Of a stretch of 64,000 nucleotides of DNA, positions 35,518-47,520 are shown one piece after another. The notes under the pieces are model-generated. The model did not search any database and was not told the origin of the DNA. It saw nothing but the letters and a program-made list of their open reading frames with translations. The stretch is from positions 19,493,539-19,557,538 of the forward strand of contig CM053330.1 in the NCBI GenBank assembly GCA_028583605.1, read 5' to 3'. The stretch comes from Dastarcus helophoroides (lineage: Eukaryota; Arthropoda; Insecta; Coleoptera; Bothrideridae). The position numbers were made by a program, and so were the translations under genes. Numbering within the stretch: position 1 is the first letter of the stretch; the number at the start of each line of letters is the position of its first letter.

Positions 35518-36090
35518 ATGGTTTTTATATCATAGCTTCATTTTCTTAGATGGCACCATAATGGTACTGTGATACCACGAAAAGGTGTAATTAATGGCGA
35601 ATCGAACCATATTTTCATTTTTGCTGTGAAATCAATAGAATTGAAGTTACAGCCAAAATAATTCAAAATATTCGGTCCAGTTTGTTTGAGGACTTATTCA
35701 ATAAGATGGAAAATAAATTTAAAAAATTGACCCTTGCTAAGTTTTCCTAATTTAATTTTTTGCGGCGCTAATGTGGTCAATTAAAATTAATTAGAACAAA
35801 TTATGACGTTGTAGGTTGCAAAATAAAATGGGAGCAAAAAAAATTTCGATCCCTTCAAAATCACTTATTTTGTGTGTATTGTATTAAGAATATTTTGCAG
35901 ATTCCAAAGGTGTAATAATTAATATACAGGAAGTTCTATTTAAAAATCAAAAGTTTGGATCAGTTTTAGCAAAAGTGACAGCAGTAAGAATGACATTTTT
36001 ATGTCAAAATTTGACATTTCATAAGTACATAAAGTGTAGCAGGTTTGAAAATTTTATCTTCAGAAATAACCAATAATAAATAATTATTAA
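35518..36090. repeat. Half copy of the 46568-47520 foldback
   Basis: Matches 46903-47475 in the same orientation. Shared blocks include CTTCATTTTCTTA, GGTACTGTG, TTTTTGCTGTGAAATCAATA and AAGTTTTCCTAATTTAATTTT, and the distal ACATTTTATAA-like part. The inverted other half is missing; its place is taken by the end of the Penelope-like element. Confidence 0.8.
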
Positions 36091-36343
36091 GCATTTAATA
36101 AGAGTCGAGACATTTAGTATAAGTACTCAAAATTACATAAAGTATACTGTAACTTCCGTGTTAGTTTCTAAAACCCCTCATCGTAGCGCTGCCATCACAG
36201 TTTCGTCATTGCGCTGTCAATATCTTTCTGCCTAAAATTACGATTGTTTATGGTTCATATGATATTTTAGCGGTAAATACAATTTTAAAATTACCAAGAA
36301 ATTCTTGTTTATTTGTGAAGTATTTTGTGTGAAACATTCGAAA

Positions 36344-39300
36344 ATGTCACTGAACGACTGGGCTAAAAAGTTAGGAATCGAAAATGATTCCGTAATAAAG
36401 TAAGAAGCTTAGTTTTCTGAATATTACAAAATCTAACATCTTAACCTAACTTTTTAAATTGTGTTTTCAAATATAATAATATACTTTTTAATTTTAAACA
36501 GGAAAGCTGACGAACTCATTCGCGTTCTTTCAACCAAAGGTGGTATCATCAAACTGTCTGATGGTGTAAAGCATATTATTTGTTTAGATATAGCAAGCAG
36601 TATGCTAGGAGAAAATATTAATAAGGTATTAACCAATCCTGTATGTAATAATACAGTCAAACCTGCCTAAGACGGAACAGAATGCGTACGAAATTTCAAT
36701 CTAGTTTAGACAGTTTCCTGGCTTCTACATCTTTATGATGGAAAGCAAATAGGACTGTTAAAATATTCCATCTTACGTTTGATTATAGGAATTAATATAA
36801 TTATTATAACATAGTAATAAAAGTTTCGTTCATGGTTACGAAGGTTTCTATGGCCAGAGTCAATAAATGATATACTTCTTCCAGGGTTGGACTGTGTCGA
36901 TGAGCTAATACTAAAAGTGTTCGATATTTCATCCACCCTCTTAGGGGTTTGTTCGGGAACATAAGAAAATACAAGAACTTACTAAATTTACAAGAAATGA
37001 AAAACAAATTGATAATATCAGACCACGGTAACTGAGTATGTCCACCATATTAGAGACAAAACCCTCCTGAAATGAAGATGGCCCAAAGAATAACAGAACT
37101 TTATATGTCAACCATACTAGACCAAACTAGGAGAATTCGCCTCTAATATGGTTAAATTTGATCTTTACCCAGTAATCTGGCTCTATAAAAACTCAATCAA
37201 TGTAGTATGTATTATGTTTTTTTATGATCATCTGCAAGTCATAATTGGAAGCAACTAAGCCATAAGCACTATCAACAGTATTTATTTGCATACCAAGTTT
37301 TTGTTTATAAGTTTTGACCTGTCAGATATTTTGGCTCTCATGACTTAAATTGCTGCCAGATTATTGGTCGTTTCAGAGTAGTACAGTGGTGGATTATTGA
37401 GATGATCCTGTAATTTTCTTGTATATTTATAATTTCTTGTATTTTCTTTTATTCCTAAAGGAGCCCCCTATTATGACAAGCGAAACCTCTAACACTTCTA
37501 GATGGTGCAGTCCTGGAAGAAGTATATCTTTACCTTTGATCATTTTTAGGACATTGCATTCAAGTTGGCTGGATTGAAAAGATCTGCTTATGTGAACCAT
37601 TTGAATAACTGTGAAAAAATTCTCAACGTAACCAAACAATTGACCATATCAAAACTTTGCGTTCAGTGCAATTGTACCGTTGTCAGTGAAACAGCTGAAT
37701 TAATATTAAACCATTATAAGAAAAAAAGTGCCGATTTTAAAGATTTTAGCCACCCCCAATATGTAACTGCTGCAGTATACACAGCATGTCGGTAAGTTAA
37801 TTGTGGATTGTGCCTAAGTTGTACCTGACAGCTATTTTCCAGACTAAAGAATGTGAAAGTGATTAGATCACAGTTCATTTCATTAAGTCGATTAAAGCCA
37901 TCTCAATGGAAAGAGTTGGAAAATGAATTTACAGACTTCTCCAAAAGCCTAGAAATAAGCACCAAAAAGAAACTGATTGTTAATCTGGAATCTGCAGAGT
38001 TGATGGGTAAGAGATATAGGATAATTGTGCCAGTAGTCTGCCACTTTGAAAAGTGGTCCGGTAGTCTGACGCATACTTTAATCTTTTCTAACCTTTTTAT
38101 CATAAAATGAAGTAGACTACTTGCAGAGAAAAACATCTATGTTTTTACTACATAATGCTGATCGAAAAAAAGATATATCTTAATAAATAAATTTCTTAGA
38201 CACAAATAACGTTGTGGTGGAAAGTTACTGGCGCATTTACCCTACTGTTAATTTCCTTGAAAATTCAATAAAAAGGATTTAATATTGATCATTAATATCT
38301 TCTTTTGCACTAATAGTGGAATACTGTAATACCTTGGAATCCAGGGCCTCTAAATGGATCTTTATAAAACGTTTTGGAATGTGTTTTTACTACTAAATAT
38401 AAAAATGTTAAAGGATTTATTTTTTCAATTTAAATTTTTTAATTATTACAATAAATAATTATTAACTTTAAATTTCGACATTCTTTTCGAAATTTTATTT
38501 TAAATATTGATTCTTTAATAAATTTAGTTTTACACAAAATATGAACATTTTTAAATTCGAAAATGTGGATTTTTCTAATATCTTTGGATCCTTTTCCTTC
38601 TTTTTTTGATCTTTCCTAAAGCTTCCCAGTTTACATAAATTCTTAATTTTTTCGTAAAGTTTCAACTGTAGTATTAACATGTGAGGCTTTAGTTTTATAT
38701 AATTTTGACTTCAATTCCGAGATTTCTAATTCCAAGTCAAAAATTTGAAGAAAAGATTGACCTTTCAAATTTAACATTGAAATTTTGACGACAGTCACCA
38801 AATTTCGACTTTAATCACGATAATTTCGGGGTTAAACCCAAAATGTTAAATTAACTCTCTTTAATCATCACATTTTGAGGGAAAGTCTCTATTTCGAAGA
38901 AAACTCGTTTTATAAAATGTTTTACAACTTTTCGTGAGTAAAAATGTTATGTTATACTCATATTTTTGAATTTTGACGTTTTGCTTAGAAATTCCGGGGT
39001 TAAAGTCAAAATTTTGAGAGAAATTGTATTTTGTGTCAAAATTTAGACGTTTTCAAAAAAAATAATTATGTTGACATTTACACTTTAAATAGTTTCCAGA
39101 TTTGAACAACTTTGAAGTTTCTTTTTAAATTTCGATCAAGACTTCAAAATTTATATAATAATCGAAATGTTGTTAAAGGTTTCGTTAATCGATTTGATTT
39201 TTTTCGAAACTTTGATATTTTTCCCAAAATTATTAATGTATACTCGCCTTGCAATTTTTAGTTTTTTTTTTCTACAATTTTGATTTCAAATTGAAACGTT

Positions 39301-42300
39301 AAAATTAGACAATTTATAAAACTGCATCTAACAAACACATTTTACCAGTGGATGTAGTGCCTTCTATAAATGGGGAAATCATTCGGCAGGGCCGAGCCGG
39401 CTAGAAGGCGGGTATAATTCCCGGAGAGACCCGAACCTATAAGTTTGTGGACATTTTGTTGGAGGGTGGCCTAAGGTATAAAAAAAGAGTCTGGAATCGA
39501 TGCAGCTTTTGTACTCGTGCTGTTCGAGAAGTAAAAGCAAATAATATTTTCCATTTTCAATGAATAATTACTGTTGTTTCCAGTTGTAATGCATTCAGAG
39601 AACATTATTTTTTTTATGATACGAAACCAGAAACTTTACTATTCTGTTATTACTTTAATTAAAATTAAGACAATCCTACTTCATTTTGCAGATTCATGTT
39701 CGATGAATCTAAATAACGAGGTTAAATTCAAAGTTTTGAGATTAAAATAAAAATTTCTAGAAAAAGTCCAAATGTTGGGAAAATATTAAAGTTTTATTTT
39801 CTCATTAAAAGCTCGAAATTTTTAGAAAAAAAAAATTAGAAAATAAATTTGCAATCGGAATTTGGAGAAAAATTGGAAATTAATAATAAAAATATTCTGC
39901 CGTTTAAAAAAATCCGGTTTAAATGTAAATACCTAATTTTGAGAGAAAAGGTCTATTTCTAGAAAAACTTTAGAGTCTTATGGTAAAAATTGATTTTTAA
40001 CATGAAATTTGAAGAAAAGATTAAAATTTATAGTTTAAATTTAAAATTCCAAAAAAAAAGATCGAAATATTAAGAAACGAAAAGTCAATATTTTGAGAAA
40101 AATTTGAAGCTTACTTTCGAATCATTAACTTTTAAATTTTGATTTTAAATTCTAATATTTGATTTTTTCTCGAATTTTGAACCAGAAATCTTACTGGAAT
40201 TTTAAATGCTTGGAAAAAGTCGATTTTTCGGGGTTGCGGATCTTTCCAAGTTTGAAAATAATGGCAACATTTCAAAATGTAACAGGACATTTTGAGTAAT
40301 TTTTTAAATAAAATGAAGGTTTTTTTTAGAAATTTCGTCTTTAATCTTGACATTTATATAAATATTCTCGAATTTCCATGTTTAATAATTTTGAGGAAAA
40401 GTTCAAGTTTGCAAAAATCTTAAGAAATAAAAAAAGAATTTTCTCTGTATCTTGGGGTAATTCCATTCATATTTAGTAGCATTTTCTTCACCAGTTGGTT
40501 CTTTTGCAAGTTCAGGTTTTCAATTACCTTTTTTGCTAAGGATTGGCAATCTCTTAAATATTGTTCCAAACAGCGATTCTGTTAGATCTTAATTTGTTAG
40601 TAGCAGACCGAAAAAAAACTTAAAAATTAGCGATAAATATAAATAATAATAAAATTTAACATTTCGGCACTCACCTCACATAAAGTTTTTTCCCTCGACA
40701 TTTTGGCATATTCCAAAAGCTTAAAATATAAAATTTAAACTGAAACTCGAAATTTTGAGAAACAGGCAAAATTCCAAGAGAACATTCGAAATTGTGATGT
40801 AAAAAAGTTCTCAAAATTTATACTTTAAAAAAATTATCCTAAATCCGCATAACCTAGTTTTTTCTGAAATTTCACCCAAAATTTCTGGAAAAACTCGAAT
40901 TTTTGAGAAAATTTTGGTTTGTCAATAGATCTGTAGTTGTTCCGCAATTTTGATTGTTTTTAATTTCTAAATAAATTTTGGATTTTTGTCAAAAGTTTTG
41001 ACCAAGAAATTTAAATTCTTTCTAGTAGTTATGACACCCTTTTCTTAAAATTTAGACTAACTCTTTTCGACTTTTTTTTTCTACATTTTATACTTAAGCT
41101 TGATGACCTAAGGAAATAAAGCCTACAAACTTAAAGTTGGAATTTCAATAAACATCGAATATTTGACTTTTGCTTGATAAAGTCAAAATTGTAAAATGAA
41201 AAGTCGAAATTTAAAATAATTGTTGTTAAATTTAGTGTTTTATTTTCGAACATTTGATGGATCTGAAATTCAGTCCCAAATTTTATCATTCTTCTCTTGA
41301 CATTTTTCTTAAGGTTTCGAAATTAAGGTAATTACCTCGCGAATGCAAAATTTTAATGCATTTTCAAAACTAAACCAAATTAGCCGGCCATACACGAACG
41401 AATCAGATCTGCGGATTTACTCCGTAAAGATATATCTGCGCACTTGGCTCGTTACATACCAAATATGATGCTTTCCACTAACGTACATATCTGTACACAC
41501 ATTATAACCTCCAATTGCATCCGTCAGTTAAAAACTTCAGGATAGGGAGCTAATACTCGTCACTTTTGTACGAATTGGACTCGGCTCGCAGTATATTTAG
41601 CTGGTGTTATCTGGCATATTTGAGTAAAAGATGTCAAACTCAGAACGAATCAAAAACTTTAAAGGTCACTAACTGACATATTTAGTTTGTGCAAGATAAA
41701 ATCTGCCGATTAGTCTGTGGCGCGGCCCAGTTCATTAACGCAAAGTTAACTCCGCTGATTTGATATGTGCCATATCCAATTCGTCGAGTAATCCGCTGGT
41801 TTGTGTCCGGCTATTAACTAAATGAATATATCTGCACACATATTATAACCTCCAATTAAATCCGTCAGTTAAAAACTTCACGTTGGTGGGCTAATACTCA
41901 CTTTTGTACGAATTGGACTCGGCTCGTGGTAATTTGCATGCACCTGAGATTTAGGTGGTGTTATCTCAATTTTTAAGTGAAATATGTCAAAGTCGAAAAA
42001 ATCAAAACCTTTAGAAGCCACTAATTGACATATTTAGTCTGTGCAAGATAAAGTCTGCCGATTAGTCTGTGGCTCGGCCCTGTCCACTAACGCAAAGTTA
42101 ATTCCACTGATTTATGTGTATGGGGGCTATTCGATGTTAAAATTTATGAACGATTGACCACACCAAATATGAGATCATTGCAATTAAAAATGACATTTTT
42201 TGTACATAAAGCATAGGAATAATGTGGGCAAATAGCAAATATATATTTTTTTGCATTGAAGGACTTTTTCCATCTTTATGAAAAACTGGTATTTATTAGA

Positions 42301-44908
42301 GTAAAAAGTTATTTACCTCACAGTTTTGATGAACAATTAGAAAAAATAACATATTTAAACGATTATTTTCAGTGAAGGGGATATTAAAATAATCCTGTGA
42401 AAACGATGCGGCAACATTGTAATACCAGGGGAAAAATAGTATAAGCGAGAGCAAAACATATCGTAAGTTAAAAATGTCACATTGCCGTTGACAATTTTTT
42501 TTATAGCGTTGTAATTATGTAATAATCGAAGTGAGAAAGGTTATTTAAATCGACAATGTGCAAGTGAGAGGGAAACTGGTTAGGTGTTTTATAACTTATC
42601 TTTACAGCTGTAAAAAATCATAACCTAGATTGGACTGGACAGGGAATGCAGTTAACTTTCGAAATTTAATAGATATGAAAAATCTTTTAGATACAGAAGT
42701 TTCTAGAACCGCTTACATTTTTATTTTACATAAGTTTGCCATATACAGGGTGTTGCGTTTTTTCAGAATGAAAGTCAATTTTGGTTTTTTAAATGGAGCA
42801 CCCCAATTATTTTTTATTTTCGAATTCTCCTGAAAATTCTACACATATTTTATATAAAACACCATAATCCTAAACTCAGTTTCTGAAATATTGTTAGCTG
42901 AAAATCGTCAGTTTGGTCATTATACAATATGTCTAGTTTCACTTAATAATTTTTCAAAACACTGTTTTTGACATTTTTAACAAGAGTCGTTTCTTTTAGT
43001 GTTATCACGGCGAAATATAAAACTATGCAAAAGATTAAGCGAATCGACACAGTTGCGTAGAGGAAAATGTGCATTATATTGACGATTCTCAACTAACAAT
43101 ATTTCAAAAATAGTTGAATTTAGGAATAGGGTGTGTTACATAAAATAGGTGTAGAATTTTCAGGAGAATTCCAAAAAGAAAAAATAATTGAAGTATTACA
43201 TTTAAAAAACCAAATTCTACTTTGGTTCTAAAAAAGATGTATGTCGCAAAATTACTTCAAATAAAAATATAAGAGGGCTTTAGAAACTTTTATATTAAAC
43301 GATTTTTGTATCTATCATATTTCTAAAGTTAAATGGGGGTGCATTTAGATGGCGCAAGACGACATATATGACATGGTCACATCGACCTGCAGAATAATAT
43401 TTCCTACTATTCGTGTATTCACAGAGAAGGTTCAATCACGTGCAAAAAACATGAGGCAACTACCTTGAAAAACTAAAGGTTTAACTTAAAATTCGTAATT
43501 TTGACGTATAAATATTTAGAGCAAAAAATCCAAATTTTTTAATTATACGAATGTAAATTTTGAGGCAAGAATTTAAACATTTTTTTAAAAACCTAATTTC
43601 AATTTCTAAACTTAGATTTTCTGGAGATAAGAGGTATTTATTTCGGGTTCAATGACACTGACAACGATCCAGAAAAAATTCAAAATTTCCAATCCAAAGT
43701 CCAGATTTCAGGAAAAACCTTTCCAGTTTTGGCTAAAAAGTCTGCGAGGAAAGGTAAAATTTGAGAGACTGGAACTTCATGAAAAAATTAAATTTTAACA
43801 CAAAAATTTGGGAAAACGAAGAACATTTCAAATTTAAACCGTAAGTTTTAGCGAAAAAGTCGATATTTTTAAATTATAATCATTATTTTTTGACAAAGTG
43901 AAATATTTGAGAAATATTGAAAAAAATCTAAATTTTAGGATAAATTAGAAATGTTCGGAAACACGTTACTCTTTCAAGTGTAACCTAGAAATTTCAATCG
44001 TAATTTCTAACTTTCGTCTTTAAACTAGATACTTTATACTATACTTGTTTTCGAAATTGCAATTTAAAAACTGACAATTTAAAAAAAGGTCCAATTTTCT
44101 ATTTACACGAAAAAGAGTCGAAGAAAAGTTCGTTTTAAGACAAATATCTAGAAATTGGTCGAACTTTGAGATTTAAGTTGACATTTTGGAAAAAATGTTA
44201 TTGGAAAAATAAAATTTTGACGCCTAATTTCAAAATTTCGAGAAAAGCTAATTGATTACAGTCGAAATTTTAGGAAAGAAATAAATATTTTCGGTTTAAA
44301 ATGGAATTTAAAAATAAAGTTGGAATTTTACAAGAAAATATTGCAAATTTTCATGAAGCACGGGTTACAGGATTTTACAGTGGCAAAATCAAACAAATAG
44401 AACGAATAACTGTCGTAAACGCAAATTCAAATGCGGTAATTTTCGTACTTTTACTGCATTATTTTGCAGTTTATGAATTACAAACACTGAACAATTCTAC
44501 AGTAACGATTAACAAGATCAATTATAAAATTTTATGCGAAATAACTTCCACTCTATACTGGGCCCAATAAAAATGGTAGAAAGACCCCCATCGTAAGGGG
44601 TCTTTGTGCACCGCAAACTACTGTCCCGCGTAGCTATGCCACTGAAAATTAGTTTCTCGTGCATTTCAATATTCCAACACGCCATGAGGGTAAAGCACCT
44701 TATATTATAATTCATTTATTATTGTCGAATTTTATAATATTTTCCGCTGGGACTCATGTTTTGATGTTGTATTCAAATATTTTTAGATCAAATGAAAGAT
44801 AACTCATTAGAGAACAATTCAGGAGAAGCTGAAGTTGAAGATTATGAAACTTGGAAGGAAAGAATTTTAAACGAAGCAAGACTGGCACTTGGTATGAAAA
44901 CAAACTGA
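36344..44908 (+). CDS. Orc6: Origin recognition complex subunit 6
   Basis: Five exons: 36344-36399, 36502-36625, 37550-37791, 37843-38006 and 44787-44908, all with GT..AG introns and matching phases; total 708 nt, 235 residues plus TGA. The start ATG is preceded by GAAA. ORC6 is the smallest subunit of the complex that marks replication origins. The N-terminal two thirds form TFIIB-like (cyclin-box) repeats: first half KKADELIRVLSTKGGI, SDGVKHIICLDIASSMLG, DIAFKLAGLKRSAYVNHLNN; second half LTISKLCVQCNCTVVSETAE, HPQYVTAAVYTACRLKNVKV. The C-terminal motif DYETWKERILNEARLALG fits the helix that binds ORC3. Human and fly ORC6 are about 250-257 residues, so length is normal. Intron 2 (924 bp) contains Penelope ends; intron 4 (6780 bp) is full of repeats. 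No damage is visible. Confidence 0.93.
36868..37110 (-). repeat. Penelope-like 3' end fragment in Orc6 intron 2
   Basis: Minus-strand sequence includes a degenerate terminal block (CTTCTTCCAGGGTTGGACTG on the plus strand) and a 3' untranslated part resembling 35290-35350, with the words for CACGGTAACTGAGTATGTCC. Degenerate relative to copies 1 and 2. Confidence 0.7.
37436..37528 (+). repeat. Penelope-like tail 21 nt before Orc6 exon 3
   Basis: The plus strand reads AAAGGAGCCCCCTATTATGA, GCGAAACCTCTAACACTTCT and CAGTCCTGGAAGAAGTATAT, a degenerate version of the Penelope tail at 35395-35470, in the opposite orientation to the fragment at 36868-37110. Only about 21 bases separate it from the exon 3 acceptor at 37550. 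Confidence 0.7.
38400..39310. repeat. AT-rich degenerate repeat block in Orc6 intron 4
   Basis: TCGAAATTTT/AAATTTCGA-type words throughout, same texture as the other blocks. Reading frames here are composition artefacts. Confidence 0.6.
39350..39610 (+). repeat. Possible solo LTR in Orc6 intron 4
   Basis: A GC-richer island abruptly bordered by AT-rich repeats. It begins TGTAGTGCCTTC (39353), has GTATAAAAAAAGAG at 39476-39489 as a TATA-like box, and has AATAA motifs with a T-rich end near 39540-39600. This layout resembles a solo LTR of an LTR retrotransposon. No second copy, coding region or target-site duplication was seen, so it remains a guess. Confidence 0.35.
39710..41340. repeat. AT-rich degenerate repeat block in Orc6 intron 4
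   Basis: Long stretch of the same AAATTTCGA-type texture. A 73-codon lysine/phenylalanine-rich frame at 40132-40353 is an artefact. Confidence 0.6.
41381..42125. mobile_element. MITE-like element, partly duplicated
   Basis: 41385-41815 is bounded by inverted ends: AGCCGGCCATACACGAAC on the left and, read on the minus strand, AGCCGGACACAAACCAGCGG on the right. The segment from 41500 to 41760 is repeated from about 41830 to 42115, sharing ATTATAACCTCCAATT, TTTTGTACGAATTGGACTCG and TCTGCCGATTAGTCTGTGGC. So one element with TIRs is followed by an end-truncated second copy. Only non-coding sequence is visible. Confidence 0.65.
42742..43252. repeat. Foldback element in Orc6 intron 4
   Basis: Inverted arms of about 230 bp: 42742-42970 and 43020-43252. 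Shared blocks include TTTGGTTTTTTAAATG, GAATTCTCCTGAAAATTCTA and GAAATATTGTTAG. The left end reads ATATACAGGGTGTT, a common transposon end. The interior is short and non-coding. Confidence 0.8.
43470..44300. repeat. AT-rich degenerate repeat block in Orc6 intron 4
   Basis: Same texture as the other blocks. The 89-codon frame at 44301-44570 just after it has no recognisable domain. Confidence 0.55.
44581..44602. other. Short perfect hairpin in Orc6 intron 4
   Basis: AGACCCC and GGGGTCT flank an 8-base loop. It may be part of a MITE end; no partner was found. Confidence 0.4.
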
Positions 44909-44977
44909 AAATCTCATTTACTTCTTATATTTGTAAGTATATTTTATTAATTGATTAAATGATAAAGTCAGCTGTGA

Positions 44978-44983
44978 AATAAA
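44978..44983 (+). promoter_or_regulatory. Orc6 poly(A) signal candidate
   Basis: AATAAA 70 bases after the Orc6 stop codon; another AATAAA follows at about 44992. Confidence 0.6.
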
Positions 44984-45323
44984 CTTATATTAAATAAATT
45001 TCATATAACAATGATACTGTTGATTTTTTAAGTACGCGACAAAAGCGCAAACTACGTTGCTTACCATTATTTGATAATGTTTATCATGGCTATGCAAAAG
45101 CCATAAAAAATGAAAAGAGTTAAGATTACTATTTTGAGAAAATGTATACTGAAGTAATTGTCCAAAGGTCAATAACCTATTTTTGCATGTCAGAGGATAG
45201 CATTTTAATAACAGAAAATGGCGTATCTGACAGATTTTATCATCACACAATTCTTCAAAATAAATGCATCATTATATGAAAATTGTTGCGAAGGTACCGA
45301 TTTTTTTATACTATCGTTTAGGT

Positions 45324-45773
45324 CAGAACTGGCCAACTTTTTAGAAGCAAGGTGCAATTAAAAATTTTCATGAACCTTGCGAGCACATTAAAAAATTTCA
45401 TGAACATCGCGCGTGCAACAATATGTAATTAAATCATATAATATGTTATTGTTCTAAACAGTTTGAGTCGAGATTTATAGGAAAGAAACAATCGTAATTT
45501 ATAAAAAAGGATGAAAATCTTTGGAATTTTAACAAAAAAGTTTTAAGTTATTAGAAATAGGTCGCAATTTCTAAATAAAAAGTTTACAAAAAATACAACA
45601 ACAAAGCTGGCTTCATGCTAGAAAATCCCACATTAAAGGAATATTTAATAAAATAAATAGTGAGGATCGTAAATCAAAAGAGATGCTTAAGCCTCCCGGT
45701 TGAATGACTTAAATTAGTCCATGATTGTAGGCACATAATAAATCGCCTACGGGCGCGAGGTTGGCCACCACTG
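45324..45773. mobile_element. hAT-type MITE
   Basis: 450 bp with inverted ends CAGAACTGGCCAAC (45324-45337) and, on the minus strand, CAGTGGTGGCCAAC (45760-45773). The CAGxxxTGGCCAAC form is usual in hAT elements. The flanking octamers GTTTAGGT (45316-45323) and ATTTAGGC (45774-45781) match at 6 of 8 positions, consistent with a decayed 8-bp hAT target-site duplication. There is no transposase, so it is non-autonomous. Confidence 0.75.
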
Positions 45774-46047
45774 ATTTAGGCAATTCAAAAAGATATCCAA
45801 AACAAACGAAATAATTAGGTTATCAGGTAAAAAAATGGTAACGCCATTTTCTGAAAGTTAGTGACGTCATCATCAATTTCTACACTTTAGAAGATGGCAT
45901 TTTTAAGATATAAATTGACCTATCCGTGTAATTTTCTCTACTGTTAAATTACGCCACTGTGAATTTTGTTCGAATGTTTGGCATCACCTGGTCTATCTAC
46001 TGAAAACTACTAGAATCCAAAGGTTTTATCCCTAATTACGCAATACA

Positions 46048-46078
46048 TATTTCGCCAGCAGAACTGGCATCGTCAAGC
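46048..46078 (-). ncRNA. Hammerhead-like core relic
   Basis: On the minus strand TTGACGA is followed by a perfect stem GCCAG/CTGGC with a 5-base loop, then GAAATAT. This differs from the CUGANGA..GAAA core by one base at the first position. It probably marks the end of a decayed retroelement. Activity is not expected. Confidence 0.35.
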
Positions 46079-46567
46079 TTATTTCTAATCTAACTGATTA
46101 GTAATAGGAGACATCGAATTCATTTGCGTTGAAATTTAAATCTCAACTCAGATGAATTTGTTGTCTTCTTTTTCTACTCTTCAGAAAGGTCGGTTTTGAT
46201 CTGCAAAAACGTATCTTCATAATTGTCGTCGCTCAAGAGTCTTTTGTTTTTGAATTATTACATCATTATAAATTTTTTTTAAAGGAACCTCGTATATTTT
46301 TTTCATCGTTGTTGAAAACTGACTGAAATCACAATTCTAATGATGTCACTTTATTACATTGACCTGGATGTTTTTCGAGATAATCGAGTTTTAAAGGGAA
46401 AGGAATGACTGTAATTGAATTAGCCACGCTGTGTTCTTCAAAAAGCAAACTATTGAGTTTTCCTGCTAAATTATCATAATTTAACGTTGTTTTGTACTTT
46501 TTACTTTTTTATTTACGTATTGCCTTGGGTAATTTTTAATAAATATTTAGAAGAAATAGAAATATAT

Positions 46568-47520
46568 CGGATGTAACAGGATCATGGTACACCCCCTTTT
46601 TTTCTTTATTTATGAAGATAACAGGTTCAAACTTACTACACTTGATGTACTTATAAAATGTCAAATTTTGACATAAAAATGACATTTCTACCGCTGTCAC
46701 TTTTGCTAAATCTGAATTTTCTGAATAAAGTGCACCTAAAAAAGTGATTTTTAAAGGACGAAAATTTGGTCAGATTTTATTTTTCGACCTAGAAGGTTAT
46801 GACATATTCTAATTAATTTTAATGGACCACTTTAACGCCAAAAAAATCAAATAGCGTGAAAAAGAAAGTATTTCATTCTTTTATCACGGTATAAAGTTAA
46901 CAAAAATGGTTTTGATGTCATCACTTCATTTTCTTAAATGCGACCATATTGGTACTGTGGTACCACCAAAAGATATAATTAATGGCCAATCTAACCAAAT
47001 TTGCATTTTTGCTGTGAAATCAATAGAACTGAAGTTACAGACAAAGGAATTCAAAATATTGGGTTTCAATTTATTTGAAGATTTATTCAATAATGACATA
47101 AGATAGCTGTGGAAAACAAATTTAGAAAAAAGACACTTAAGCTTAGTTAAGCTAAGTTTTCCTAATTTAATTTTCTTGCAGCGCTTATGTGGTCAGTTAG
47201 CGTTAATTAGGATGTCCTGACCTTTTAGACCGAAAAATAAAATGGGACCAAAAAAATGTTTGAATATTTAAAAATCACTCATTTTATGTGTATTGTACCC
47301 AGAAAATTGTGCACATTCCCGAAAATTTAATAATATACAATGTGTTCCATTTAAAAATCAAAAGTTGGTATCAGTTTTAACAAAAGTGTCAACAGTAAGA
47401 ATGTAAATTTTATTTCAAAATTTTACATTTTATAAATACATCAAGTGTAATAATTTGGAAAATTTTATCTTCAGAAATAAAGAAAAAATAGGGGGTGTAC
47501 CATGGTCCTGCTGCACCCGG
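46568..47520. repeat. 0.95-kb foldback element
   Basis: Arms of about 330 bp. The left end is CGGATGTAACAGGATCATGG and the right, on the minus strand, CCGGGTGCAGCAGGACCATG. Both continue with GTACACCCCC, TTTCTTTATTT and TGAAGATAA, then ACTTGATGTA and the CACTTTTG block. The 66-codon frame at 46906-47106 lies in the middle and has no recognisable domain. A one-sided copy lies at 35518-36090. Confidence 0.85.
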
